From Capitulum mitella (Eukaryota; Arthropoda; Thecostraca; Pollicipedomorpha; Pollicipedidae), in NCBI GenBank assembly GCA_030062745.1, contig CP099854.1, positions 6,061,014-6,125,013 on the forward strand: 64,000 nucleotides of DNA. The letters run 5' to 3'. Below, piece by piece: positions 34,351 through 46,049 of the stretch. The stretch's first letter is position 1. Each line of letters begins with the position of its first letter. A program made the position numbers and the translations under genes. Under the pieces are notes generated by a model. It worked only from the letters and a program-made list of their open reading frames with translations. It did not search any database and was not told where the DNA came from.

Positions 34351-36094
34351 ACCTTTGTGAACGCTCATGAAGAGAAATTCAAGGCGCAAAAATGAAGCAG
34401 CCTACCGTTAACGCTAGTCATTCGTGTAACCAGCAAGCGTTTGGACAGATCTGAGATAAAGCTATTTTTGAGTTTTGATGAGTTACGTTTTACTATTTCG
34501 AAACAGGATTTTTTTCGGCAACCGGAGTACAACGGGTAGCTGTGTCACAACTGTATATTAAGGTAATGAAGCAATAGTATTATCGACATTTATGTCGAAT
34601 GTTAACGAAATACCAGTAGTGAAACAACTGCATTCACGCCAGAACTGACAGATATAGTGGCTTTTGCTGCTCTTGACAGCCACCAAACTCAAAAGTCGGA
34701 ACGGCCCTTCAAAATCGGTACCATTGCGGACTGCGGAGCCCATAGGGTTTAAGAAAACCTTGGTCAGCAAAGGAGGCTGTGAGTCATCGTACTTAAGCAT
34801 TTCTTCTGATTATGAGTGAACATTGAGATTCCATGGTCATCCCTGTGTTGACCATTGAGAGGATATTTCGCAAACTTCTTCTTGGCTTCTTTGTCAACTT
34901 CAACATGCGTACTTATCTATGGGGAAAACGATAGAGACTCTGGCATAATTTAATAAAAACCGAAAACCAATGCTTTGCAGGCACCACAAACCGCAAACTA
35001 AGTTCGGCTCTAGTCCAGAGAGAGGCGGTGTTTTTAATTGTAACGACTCTCCTTGTGTGATGCCGTCCTACAATTCAAAGGCACGGAATAGTGATGGCGT
35101 TTTCTGAACATCATCGGATTCTTTGCTCAAACTTCAAATAGATGTGTCCGCACTAAGGTGTGGTTCCGACCGTGAGTTCGCCCCAACTGGCATGGCCTAT
35201 CGCGTAATTTCACCTCAGTTTGTTAAAGCAAAGAAATATAACTTATCTTCATCGTTTTGTGCAATGCTGCAACACAGGTGTCTCGTGCGAGGCGCAGACA
35301 TTGCCTTTGGTGTGATGACAGTGTTCCGCCCAAAAATGAACATAAACCCACCCGAATATCCTAGGGCAACCACGTCTCAGTCATGCACCGACACATTGTA
35401 TCATGCTACTACGACGACGGTTTCAGTTCAGTCTGCTTAACCAGTATCACGCAGGAAGCTATTAGGGAATGTTGAACATGTACTATAAATATATGCCTAA
35501 AATACGTAAAATTTCTATCTATGTCTATTCAGAAATGTTAAAAACAACTAAAGGAGCAATTGATAACACTTATTGACAATTATCGCTTCACCGAAAATAC
35601 TTTCGATTTTTGTTGATTTTCTGAGCAATCTATTATCACGTCATTGCTTTAAAGTTTCAGCATCTAAATCCGGACAATTCCTGATCGCTTTAAAGATAAC
35701 CAGTTTTTTGTTTGTTTCAGCAGGTCTCGCGGAATTCTGTCCGTATGTCATCTGTTTTCCTATTAGAACCGTCACATATATATTGCCAATATGCTTAATC
35801 AGAAGCAGATAGTGACGGCAGGAGACGGCAGGAGACGAAAGAGAACAAGGATTACGTATTCCGGCACGCAGCACATCGCAATTTGCAAGTGCCGCTTGAT
35901 CACAGCCTTCGCTGTAAAGGTGTCCAAAGACGAGCAGGATAGTGATAAATCTGATCTGACGTCAACCCAGTGCCTAATGATTTTGTGAGTCGCACCTCAG
36001 AACGGCTCTTTAGGACGTTGTCAGAGTGGATTTCCCCGTAATGAGCAAGATTCGCGGCGAAGACACAGGAACACATGACCACGGAGGGTTAAGC
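34351..36094. other. Unassigned intergenic DNA
   Basis: No exon or known repeat was recognised apart from the short word shared with 31580. Open frames are all under 110 codons and motif-free. Confidence 0.4.
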
Positions 36095-36590
36095 CAACGA
36101 AACGGTAGAAAGGATGGACAACCACACCGGGGAATAACAGCACTAAATAAGGGCTTTCGTGAGTGCCAAAAGCGTCGTCATTCTTTTTTTCTTGTTTTGA
36201 TTTTTCTTTTTTTTCAAGATTCTCATTTTGCTTGACAGATCGGGCAGTGTTGTGACGCTAATAAATATCTACATTATCCCTCTTGGGCAGCCCGAACTGA
36301 AATTCTGGCGACGCCCCTGATGTGACGCGTGAAAGACCATGGCGTTGAGCTGGCAAAAACCTAACTGGCCGCGCAATCCCCTCTCCTTCCTCTGCGACCC
36401 TCCCCCGCCTGCGCGAAGGGTCCATTCCAATGGTCAGGTGTGTGAGGTCCTCTTATCCGCTTATCGTGCCCCTAAACCTCCCGGAACGTCAGCACAAAGT
36501 TTTTTCGGTAATTAACGGGCAAACCGTTTTGAAGTCACTTGGTTATTTGAACATGCGTCCAACGAAGGAAAAGGTGAGAAAGTGGGACCG
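36095..36590 (+). repeat. Dispersed repeat E, copy 2
   Basis: It matches copy 1 at 33870-34350. Its central part, with cccgaactgaaattctggcg, a gaccatggcg word and taactggccgcgcaat, also matches the inverted copy at 41590-41850. It includes a T-rich insertion around 36183-36215. Confidence 0.65.
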
Positions 36591-39500
36591 TCGGGACACC
36601 GAACAACGAAATGCATGCCGAAGAGTCATCCATCTTAACCCGTATGAACAGGAGTAGCATGCAGCTAAATAAAGCAAATCGGCGTCAACAGGCATCATCT
36701 GTGTTAAATCAGGCATCACTTGGGCAGATCGGAAATTGTGGAATGAAAATCTTACCACGAGTCCCTGAACGCTTGAACCGTGGATGTTTCTTTGTTGTGG
36801 TGTGAACCCGTCAGCACAAGATATGATTCCTGTTCAGACTTCTGAGTGTCGCTCTCGGACTCCGCACAGTGGCGAAATGGTGAGAGTTATTAGCGATTTT
36901 AAATGTTTTCTCATTCTGCACAGCGTCATCAGGCCCTTGGAAATGCAGAACATGAGACAAGGCAAACCAAACACGATGCGCCTGGTGATTTATTTTTAGA
37001 CAGTGAGTTTTTAGGCATCTGCGACAAAATGATGCCAAAACGCGAAAATGGAACGGTGCCCCGACACAGAGGAATAGTTTTCGCCCTCACATGACCCTTT
37101 CCGACTCCGGGTTCACAACGAGAAATCGATCCATGCGACAGGGTCAACACTACAGTGCACTCCTTGATGATAACGCGACTCAGTCAGCGTACTGAACACG
37201 AAGTGTTGTATGCTTAGCAGACTGCAAGCCAGTGATGGAATTTTGCCATAGTGCGCCAATTGTTTTTGCATTTGTCAACGATGTTTGTCTCCATGGCTGA
37301 CCGCAAAATGTTTCGAAACGGGACGTAACGTGCCGTAACTTTTTGTTGCGCTTGCAGCGTGGAAAATATCAGACGGATAACGGCGAATGTCAACAGTGAG
37401 GCGGAACAATCCTGTGGATTTGAACAATCACGACATAACGCATATTTCAAGTCAGCTTCGAAGTTTAGCTCGATTCGGAGTCATCGAACATTCATGCTGT
37501 TAAAAGATTAAAACAATATATAAGACAATGCCATACTACTGGAGGGGTCGAGACGACGTTTGTTGAAAATGGGGAATATGGAGGAATTAAAGAAAAACGC
37601 AATTTACATTCGACTTGTTTACTGGCAATATCCATCCACTTCAGTGGTTTCCTTTGCTTTCAGTTTTGTCAAAAACAGTGGGAAATATGCGTCCAAAAAC
37701 GGTAACACACAGCTTGTTTATATGAGGCATTTAGAGGACGAAACGCGAAGAAAGCACAGAGCCAGTGGCAGAGAAGTCTAAAAACAACGAGGTCCAGAGC
37801 ATGGCAATCCTGGCGAGGATCACTAAACAACTGGATATTGTCACAGAAAAATCGTCGCCTTCTCTTATCAGTTCTTGCGCGGGCTTGCAACATCGCCGCA
37901 AGAAGAAACAGATAATGTCATTAGCACAGCGGTCATTAGTGATTACCCTCTATTGCACGAATGGATATGGGGTATCTAATAATGCTTTTAGCATGGCCAT
38001 CCCACTTTCACCGCTCCAGCCGTGCCCCCTGTTGCCATCTGGAGGAGGGTGGAGGAGCTGTGACGAGACGTCTGGCTTTTTATAGGAGCTGAGTGGTTTA
38101 CTTAGATGGAAACAGCCTGTCAACACATAGCAATATCACTGTGCGACTTAGAGTTTCGAGGGAATAGTGCTACTGCTTAAGAAATCGATGCTGATTGTTT
38201 TATGCACTAACGATTTAGCAGTTCTCGCTCATCTGCCATTGACAGCACTGGAAAACGCTTTCTATATCCTTCTATGGCCTCGGCCAGCACCATGCAGCGC
38301 TATTTTAATTTTCCATGCAAAGTCATTTCGGCATCAAAGAGCCGGGCATTCGTGCTTGCATTGCAGCACTCACTTTCAAGCTTGCTCGGTCTTGTGTCGG
38401 TGCCGCTAGGGGCAGTCTTAGAGGCCTTTGGGCTCCGTTGTTCGACGCTCAAGGCGGCGATCGTTAAGGACTGTTGTTTGAAGCCATGCGTAGTAATACA
38501 TGTCCACTCTCTGTGCTGTGTTGTTTTGCATGTGATGGCGGTTCCGGCTGTGTTGTAGTAAGTGCGATACTGGGCTTGGAAGACGGTAAAAAAATGAGCA
38601 ACATGACTTTATGAGGGAAAGGATAAGGAGCGTTTTTAAGTGCTCCAAAGGCACAGGTACACAGCGTATCTGGGGAGAATCCTGCAACGCTTTGGGTTAT
38701 CTTGAATGAGGTATGCAGCATTTGCTTCAAGATCACGTCAGGCTCTCGCGAAACAATCAATATTCGTACCAGAGGAAGTCTCAAAGATACAAACTGCAAA
38801 ATTCTCTTCGAGACTGTATGACGATGTCCAACGGCTCCTGCACCATCATCGTTGAGACAATCATGTGGTCTCAAAGGTTGTGCAGACAAAATGGGATAGA
38901 GATCTCGCAAATTATACAAGCATATAAGTTCTCTCTTACACAGCGTGGCACTGCAGACCTATATTTCGATGTCTGTCAGTACGATGGATCATGTTTTAGC
39001 CCGATGGATGGTTTAAATTTTTTTGCGATAAGAAGTGTAGGACAGTCTTAAAGTCAGAAACACATACAAATGTTTTCACTTGGAAATTACACATCTTAGC
39101 AGTCCAAAACCAAAAAATCTCTCACGGGAGTCTGGAACTAAATCTATCAAGGGTCATTATAAATTAGCAGACCCAATACGTTGGAGCCACGAGCTTATTC
39201 CAATGTGCCTGTCCATTTAGTGAGGGTGAACAAAAACTTGAAAAACGCGGAAATTTTGAGGAGAGCTACTTTTTCGAATATACGGAAACCCCTGTGTCTT
39301 TATTTGTTTCTCCTAGACTTCATATAGAAGTAGTTAGACAAAGGCAGCGCTCGCATCTGTTAATTGTCTCGTCTCACCTCAATCCTCATGGTCAGCATGG
39401 ACCCCAGCAATACAGAGAAGCTCTGGTCTCAACCGTTCAACTTGAGCCGCGACAGGTGACATGGAACCAATGCATGTCGGAAATGCTGTGAACATACGAT

Positions 39501-39829
39501 GTTTGTTCTCTTCCTTTCGAATTGTTGCCAGGCGTTTGGTTATCTGAAGTGCATCAAATGGAGAAATGCCAAAAAGCACCTCCGTGGGGCTTGGAATTTA
39601 ACTTGAACAGGGTTCAGCCTGTTCTCCCGTTTTACAAGTCATCGTTTTCATTTCTGCCACATTATTTCCCGCCACTGATCTGTGAAAATCCGTGTCACCG
39701 TTTCTGCCATTAGCAAAGCGATATATGTAAGAGTCTGGGAAACAGTAAATGGATGATTACCAAAAAGTCTTAGGCACTTGCTCCGGTGTAATATCGCAAG
39801 TTAATATGCAAATTATGGAAGGTCCGGTG
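36591..39829. other. Unassigned intergenic DNA with a weak minus-strand open frame
   Basis: The longest frame is 151 codons on the minus strand (38464-38919); neighbouring minus-strand frames toward 38230 also look protein-like. I recognise no domain, and splice signals do not define an exon, so it is not called as a gene. The rest holds nothing recognisable. Confidence 0.35.
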
Positions 39830-39978
39830 CCATAGGCCTCCCTGGCCCCTTCGGTTCCTGTGCCCATAGCAGAGGTCATTTTCCAATCTGCGTCTCGGAG
39901 CGGTGCTGCGTTAATCTCTCCCGGTGCGGTCGGCGAGATAAAGGCGTCGGCGGGTCCCCTTTGAACTCTGACCTCGTC

Positions 39979-40118
39979 CTCCGTGGGCGCTGTGTGCGGC
40001 ATAAATGACCCACGCACGTGGGCGGTGGAGGGGACGGCGATGCTGCCGACCGGGGGGAGGGGAAAGGGACGCCGGCAGCCGCGGCGGGGGTTGTGGGACG
40101 GGGGGTGTGCTCCTTCGA
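39979..40118 (+). repeat. GC-rich repeat, inverted copy at the window's right end
   Basis: From CTCCGTGGGCGCTG through the CACGCACGTGGG core to GTGTGCTCCTTCGA this matches the reverse complement of 63854-64000, with moderate divergence and small indels. It contains a CACGTG E-box-like core. GC-rich sequence extends left to about 39835. Confidence 0.85.
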
Positions 40119-41589
40119 CCATGGGAGGCCTGGCTGGCCTGGCCGTGTACCAATGAGGGTCTCGTTTCACCTAACGGAATGTTGCAAGCTCAGGCGAGAA
40201 CTGATGACAGAAAGTTTTTATTAGGGGAATTCGCAGGTATTCAGTGATCCTCTCGATCGTTCTCATCCCCTGAGCACTGCTGTTTTCCATTTTATATGCC
40301 GTTCGTGCAATAGCTCCGTGCTTGTCTTCCGTGTTGCACTCTAAATGCCTTATATCCGTATAGGCGTTTTCTTTTTTAGCCGCGTATCTCGTTCTATTAT
40401 TGACAAAAAAACGAAGAAACGAGGTCACTGGATTGGAAGCATATTTTCAATAAATAATTGGAGTATAACTTGCATTTTCTCCCTTGATTCCTCAGAAATT
40501 GCCATTTTGACCTCAGTTAATCCCGACTCTTCCAATAGCCTAGAGTTGTTTAAGATATTGCTATAATCTTTTAACAGCGAATATGCTCGAGGACTTCGAA
40601 TCGAAATGACTTTTGAAGTTGGCTTGGAATACGCAGATAATGCACTTGTTGCAATATAATGAACTGTTTCAGCTCAGTATTGATGTTCACTGTCACTGGC
40701 GAGCGTTAAACTTAAAAGTTTTAAGTTAAAGTTTTTACTTAAAGTCTTAACTTAAAGGCCTTAAAATGTACTAAAGAAAAATCATTACGAACGTTGATGT
40801 TTGCTTTGCGTTATCTTGTTCGTTATGCCCTCAAGGATATGATGTACTGAGCAGATTGAAAAGACGTCGAAAATTTCTAAATATTTTGACCATTTCACCT
40901 CTGTCTTAGATCCGAGAGCCACACTCAGTACTTTGGGTAGAGATCACCACTAGCGCTGACTGCTGAGTTATGATGTACAATGGCGCTTATTGAAGCAGGC
41001 TGCATCATTTCACTGTATGACTGGCACTTCATCTCTGATGTAAGGTGTATAGCGGCTAGGTTTTCCGGGTACGCGAGGGTTGTGCGAACTCGCGAAAACT
41101 AAATCCATCACATTTAGCGCGATTAAACGTTGGATGGATGGAGAAGAGCGAATGCCTAAAAAGGTGCATCAGGCTTTCATACAATTTACAAATTTGTCAG
41201 TTTAGATGTTTCACACCGCAACCACAAAAAACACCTGCGGTATAAACATTCAAAGAACAATCGTAAAATCGTAATACAACTTTATTTCCGATTTGTCCGA
41301 GTGATACCTGATAGAACGCAAATGCTGTATGTTGACGCCGATTTGCTTATTTTGCTTCATTATGTACTATTGTTATCATATTTTTATTGCATATTGCTGT
41401 TACTATTATATATTACAATCTTAGGGTTTAGACCAATGGCTTTCAGTTTGCCATTCGGTGCTCTTATAAGTTCCATGGCCTTACCTTTACCTTTGTTGGA
41501 CCCGTGTTCAAGTAACCACATGGCTATGGCAGAGCGGTTTGATCGTCGATTTCCGGGGAAAGCATTGTGCTGAAGTTTTGTGCGGGGTA
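40119..41589. other. Unassigned intergenic DNA
   Basis: It contains a short direct repetition of AACTTAAA-like words near 40710-40765. No exon or transposon was recognised. Confidence 0.4.
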
Positions 41590-41850
41590 GGGGCAGAACA
41601 AAACGTATTAGAGGAGCACATACACCTGATCATTGAAACAGACGCTCAGGGGGGGGGAGGAAGGACGCACACGGGTGAGGAAGGCGGCGAATTGCGCGGC
41701 CAGTTAGTTCTTTGTCGGGTCATCGCCATGGTCTATCACGCCTCGCATCAAGGGTGTCGCTGGAATTTTAGTCCGGGCTGTCAAAAACGAGTTGATAAGA
41801 CATGCATATGAGTATCACAACACTGTGCGAGCTGTCAAAAACATGATCAT
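41590..41850 (-). repeat. Dispersed repeat E, inverted copy 3
   Basis: Its reverse complement reads GACAGCCCGGACTAAAATTC, then CAGCGACACCC, a GACCATGGCG word and TAACTGGCCGCGCAATTC, matching 36225-36400 in order. A guanine run near 41650 corresponds to the cytosine-rich end of copy 2. Confidence 0.65.
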
Positions 41851-42848
41851 GTGGCGACGTCTCTGACACTGATGGAAACACCCTATTTTCCTGTGGCGTG
41901 TGTGTGGCGTTATTTTCCTGTGTGGTGGTCTACTCCCCTGTATTTTTGTCGGCTTCACCCTCTGAGGGCGTGTGTCTTCCTTTCTTGAGCAGCAGCGCGG
42001 CGCTCTGGCGGGTCTTCCCTATCATGGGACAGACAATCCGACGACGTTGTAAAGAGCTGTTCTGAGGGATGACTCACAAAAATGCGCAACCTTCTTGATA
42101 TGTTGTCTCGGTTAAAAGCAGAACAGCCCCTGCCGGCATTAGGCATTGGCTTGATGACGTCCGATTTGTTCATAATTTCTTTATTATGAGTTCAAGATCC
42201 ATAGATAATGATCCTTGTTACGGATGCAGTCAACACGCAGCGAACACAACAGAAAAAAATCAGTGCCATGCGGAACATCTGAAGGCCGATTCGGTGGGCA
42301 GGCATACAATGTCAGAAGGCGAGTAGGTGCGTGACCAGCCTTGATGACAAACAGGTGCCCTCTCAGCACACAAACTTCAAGGTGTCTGCTCTGAAGGTCA
42401 CAGACGATCGGAAGAGGGCAGCAGATGGCACGGAACGAAGATGACGATTGCAAATACGGGATAGGCGCACTGTGAATTCACCCTTTACACTGTTCGTCCT
42501 GTCAAATGGCTGATGAAACGGAATGGTGTGCCGAAAGCGTCTCACGGGCGTTTGCAGATTGGTCAGCGGTGTGAGATGCATGCAGTCAAGACGCTGGTGA
42601 AACACACTGTGGAAAAACAACACATCCGCTTGAGTGAAGATGATTGATATGGTTTTGAAGAATCTGCGGTGATCATAGTCCAGAGACTGAGGTTAAACTG
42701 AGAGCAGGAGCCCAACCACGTCAGGAATCTGTACTGTAATGACTCCAAGCGAAGGAAGAGAGTCAGCGAGGCTCCATTCCAGATGACCTATCCATGCTTA
42801 ACAACAGATCTCGCAAGCGCGTTTAACATTCACAGCACGGCTTTACGA
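41851..42848. other. Unassigned intergenic DNA
   Basis: Several minus-strand frames of 70-90 codons overlap (41955-42748) without recognisable motifs or splice signals. No gene is called. Confidence 0.35.
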
Positions 42849-43180
42849 TTAACCCGCGACCGACTGACAGTCGGCGCCGATCACGCTCGACGGGGGGAGG
42901 GTGGCGGATGACCGTCCCCCTCTAACTCATGAATGGTTGGTCGCAAGATGAAAATAAACGCACCGTTGAAATGCTCGTGACGAGTAGAGCTCGAAACTGG
43001 TCTCATTTTAGTTTGGATGATGTGTTGCCATTTACGCCCAATTTTTGCTTTCTCACAGCATGAGACCGAGAAGGAGCCTGGACCTCAAAGGCTATGATTC
43101 ATAAAGTAAAGGTAAATGCATACACCATGAACAGGTACAAGTCCACAGATGCCGATACATGCTCTGTTTCTCTGATCTGT

Positions 43181-43258
43181 TTAACCCGGCACTGCCTGGC
43201 GTGTTTTCGTACCCGCGATCGCCTGGGGATGTCAAAAAGGGCACCTCCTGGTATCTCT
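43181..43258 (-). mobile_element. Family C end fragment inside family B
   Basis: TTAACCCGGCACTGCCTGGCG followed by ACCCGCGATCGCCTGG and AAAAAGGGCACC matches the reverse complement of the right end of the C element at 28980. The insertion begins exactly at a TTAA position of the B consensus (compare CTTAATATATA in copy 2). Confidence 0.75.
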
Positions 43259-44142
43259 TGTCTTGTATATGTTTTTTCATAGCCGACTGCATGAGACCGA
43301 GAAACGACCTGAATCTCAAGGGCTGTGACTAATAACGTATAGGTAAAGGCACCAACGCACAAGTAAAGGTCCGCAAATGCCGATACACATCTAATTTGTC
43401 AGATTTGTTCAATATATACGCCGAAACGTTAAGTTAAAGACACAGCAATTTTCGCGCCGGCTGTCGGCGTGCGGCGCAACCGTATGCAGTAAGAAACTGA
43501 CGGGAACTAGTTTTAGCGTTCCCGTATTTTTGCGAAAAAACCTTTCCATGTCAATTTTATTGATCTTAGTGGTTCTTGTAATGGTTTTTCATGCTTAGAT
43601 ATCGGAGAAACTCATTAGTTACCAATTTACAAAACTGGCGAAGCTTTATTCGCGGGAGCCTGTTTATTTCCAAACTATGCAGTTTTTTAAAACTTTTTGA
43701 GGTTCCTGGTATTACTTACGTCTGTGGAAGCTAGTTGTGCCATTTTCTACACATTCTGAATAATTCATTGCTGATTTTGACGGATGTACATTTTCCCTGC
43801 CAACAGTTATTCGTGACCTGACCTCAGGTCAATGGCTGGAAGTCATTGATACTCTGCCCAATGATGGTAACTAGATGTCTGCTTGACTCCACACTAAAAA
43901 TGTTATAAAATATTCTGTTAATTTCTGAAAAACACGATATGTCTTAAAAATGGGCTTCACCTTGACCTTATCGATGACCCGGAAAATTCCGAAAAATCCG
44001 AGATAGCAGATGTGTTGCACCTATAAAGATGACTAATCCATGAAAGTATTATTGTGATATCTTGTTTTGCGAAAAAATTGCAGGGCGCTTAACTTTTTTG
44101 GACGTAGGTCCGTTTGACCTGACCTAGGTGAGGTACCTGACC

Positions 44143-44155
44143 TGACCTGAGGTCA
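44143..44155. promoter_or_regulatory. Everted AGGTCA repeat (ER1-like) inside family B
   Basis: TGACCTGAGGTCA is two AGGTCA half-sites facing outward with one spacer base. The same bases occur at 19874-19886 in copy 1. Receptor binding is inference. Confidence 0.5.
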
Positions 44156-44439
44156 AAACTTTGAAACGAGATGTAAAATGATGAAGCAAAAGGTACACAA
44201 AGTTTCGTGACTCTGTGTTTGTCCGTTCTCTCGCAACCCCAGAAAAACCTCAGGGGGCGGTCAACTGCCCCCCCCCAGTCGGAGGCGGGTAAATATCTGA
44301 AACATAATCACAGAACGAGCTCATGGCAAATCGGTTCTGTTCGATAACATGTTTTGTTAAAAGACGCCACAGAAAAGGAATTTTTTTCGCTTGATGGTTG
44401 TCAGTTTTCTCCATTTAGCAGACTGCGGTATATTTCATA

Positions 44440-44508
44440 TTGTTGTTGTTGTTTATTGGTGTTTTCGGGTGCGCCGACTACTAAGGTCATTTTGCGCCCA
44501 TAACAAGT
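44440..44508 (-). mobile_element. 69-bp retroposon 3' tail with target duplication
   Basis: The insert is flanked by GGTATATTTCATA at 44427-44439 and 44509-44521, a 13-bp target duplication. On the minus strand it ends AATAAACAACAACAACAA, like the CAA-type tail of a LINE or SINE. Sister array units near 45905 and 48955 lack it, so the empty site is visible. It is a severely 5'-truncated insertion. Confidence 0.75.
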
Positions 44509-45587
44509 GGTATATTTCATAGATTTCGACCACAATCTAGCAAACGGAACGGATAATTGACGAAATTGACGAGAGTGTCCGGAAGTAAGGGACGACCCAT
44601 GGCTGAAAGGCTATTTACGATGAAGTGGAGCATTTACAAGTGCATGTGATACATGTTTGTGCCGCAACAAAATATACAATGAAGGCTGGCGTACCTGAGC
44701 CTGCGGACACGGGCCGATGAAAGAGAAAAAATCACGTTTGTGCGAAAGAAAGTGTCCATGCATCACAGGACTTTTTAATGTGCCAAATCTGCTAGCCATT
44801 CGTTATATAGCTTGCGATATATGTAGGTTTCAAAACTCGAATGTAATATGATTAATGAGTTTGAAACAAGTATTTTGATATTTATTGTTGTATTGAGCAT
44901 TGGTTTGAAAAAAAGGAACCATGCAGTGCGTGTCCAATCCTGTTTGAAAAAGCAAAGGCTGAAATTACTATGGGTGCATGATGGGCAGATTCATGACACA
45001 TGGATTCTTCTCCGTAATGGACATCAAAAGCATCTCATGAGTTATGACTTTTAATCATGATGTAAAGGTCATGACCTGAAGCGCAACTCATAAAAGATAA
45101 TCTATTTGCGCGGTATTTAGTTATGCCTTTTTACACATGCATGTATTTCATTGCCCTTCATGTGCCGGAGGTCAACGGACATAGGAGGTTGACACGGCTG
45201 AGATAGGTGACACAGCCAGATGATAGTAAAAAAAACATCCTTTGCGTTCGTAATCTGTTAGTCATGCTATATGCATCACGGGCAAAAGAGAAGCATGCGA
45301 CGAACATTCACAGGAGTGGCAGCATATCTTTTTGTGACCTTTATGACTTTTTGGCCTTACCATTTGCTGGAATAAGCTGGCTCACATTGCGATAATTTTC
45401 GTTGTTTAGCGTTAAAACAAGATTTCTGGTGCCTTTATTATGCCTTCATTGGAACCAACACACCGCAGTGCAACACAGGATTTTGTGGCAGTAACAGGAA
45501 GTTTCGTGACGCTGTGTTTTTTCGTTCCCTTGCAATCCCAGAAAAGCTCGGGGGAGGGCGGACAACCACCCCCCAGTCGGGGGATTA

Positions 45588-45639
45588 ACATCTCCAGACG
45601 GCCGCGGGAACAAGGAGACAGCATGCGGTGCCAGATTAA
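45588..45639 (+). mobile_element. Family C right-end fragment with empty TTAA site
   Basis: CGGCCGCGGGAACAAGGAG... ending GCGGTGCCAGATTAA resembles the C right end. The TTAA at 45636-45639 is the unoccupied counterpart of the site that holds the family A element at 47403-48625. Confidence 0.6.
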
Positions 45640-46049
45640 GAATATGACTTTGTGATTACATCTGGCATAGTTCTGCGAAGAATGGTTGGCAATCTTTTCC
45701 ATTCACTAGACTGTGAAACATGTCAAACGACAACATGCATCACAATCCAATAAAAAGAACAGACAGGAAACTGATAGCCGACGTGGACACACTATCAGCA
45801 ATTTGTCTTATCAGACATTTTGTATGGTTTTGTTGAATGAGGTTAAAGAAAAGGAATTCTTCAGCTGACAGTTGTCAATTTCTTCCATTTGTCAGAATAT
45901 TGTATATTTTACAGATTTCCACCACAATCAAGCAAGCGGAACAGATAATTGACGGAACTGACGAGAGCGTCAGGCAGTAAGGGGCGACCCATAGCTGAAA
46001 GGCTATTTACCATGTAGTTGGACATTTATAAATGCTTGTGATAAAATGT

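Larger units (their letters stand above)
42849..44293 (+). mobile_element. Family B TTAA-type element (copy 3) with an internal duplication
   Basis: It starts TTAACCCGCGACCGACTG and ends CAGTCGGAGGCGGGTAAA. After position 43180 a fragment of a family C end is inserted (43181-43258), and then family B sequence already present at about 43045-43180 is repeated at about 43262-43400. The everted TGACCTGAGGTCA site is intact at 44143-44155. Confidence 0.85.
44294..45800 (-). repeat. Array unit I (partial: X, Y end, W, V)
   Basis: X lies at 45640-45790, the Y 3' end at about 45425-45475, W at 45020-45180 and V at 44690-44800. The expected W' and most of Y are replaced by fragments of family B (about 45485-45587, ending CAGTCGGGGGATTAA) and family C (45590-45639, ending GGTGCCAGATTAA). 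The left edge abuts the family B element at 44293. Confidence 0.65.

Noticed and set aside
38230-38919. Minus-strand protein-like frames (151 codons and neighbours)
   Set aside because: No domain recognised, continuity requires a frame change, and the plus strand is open as well. It remains only a weak candidate.
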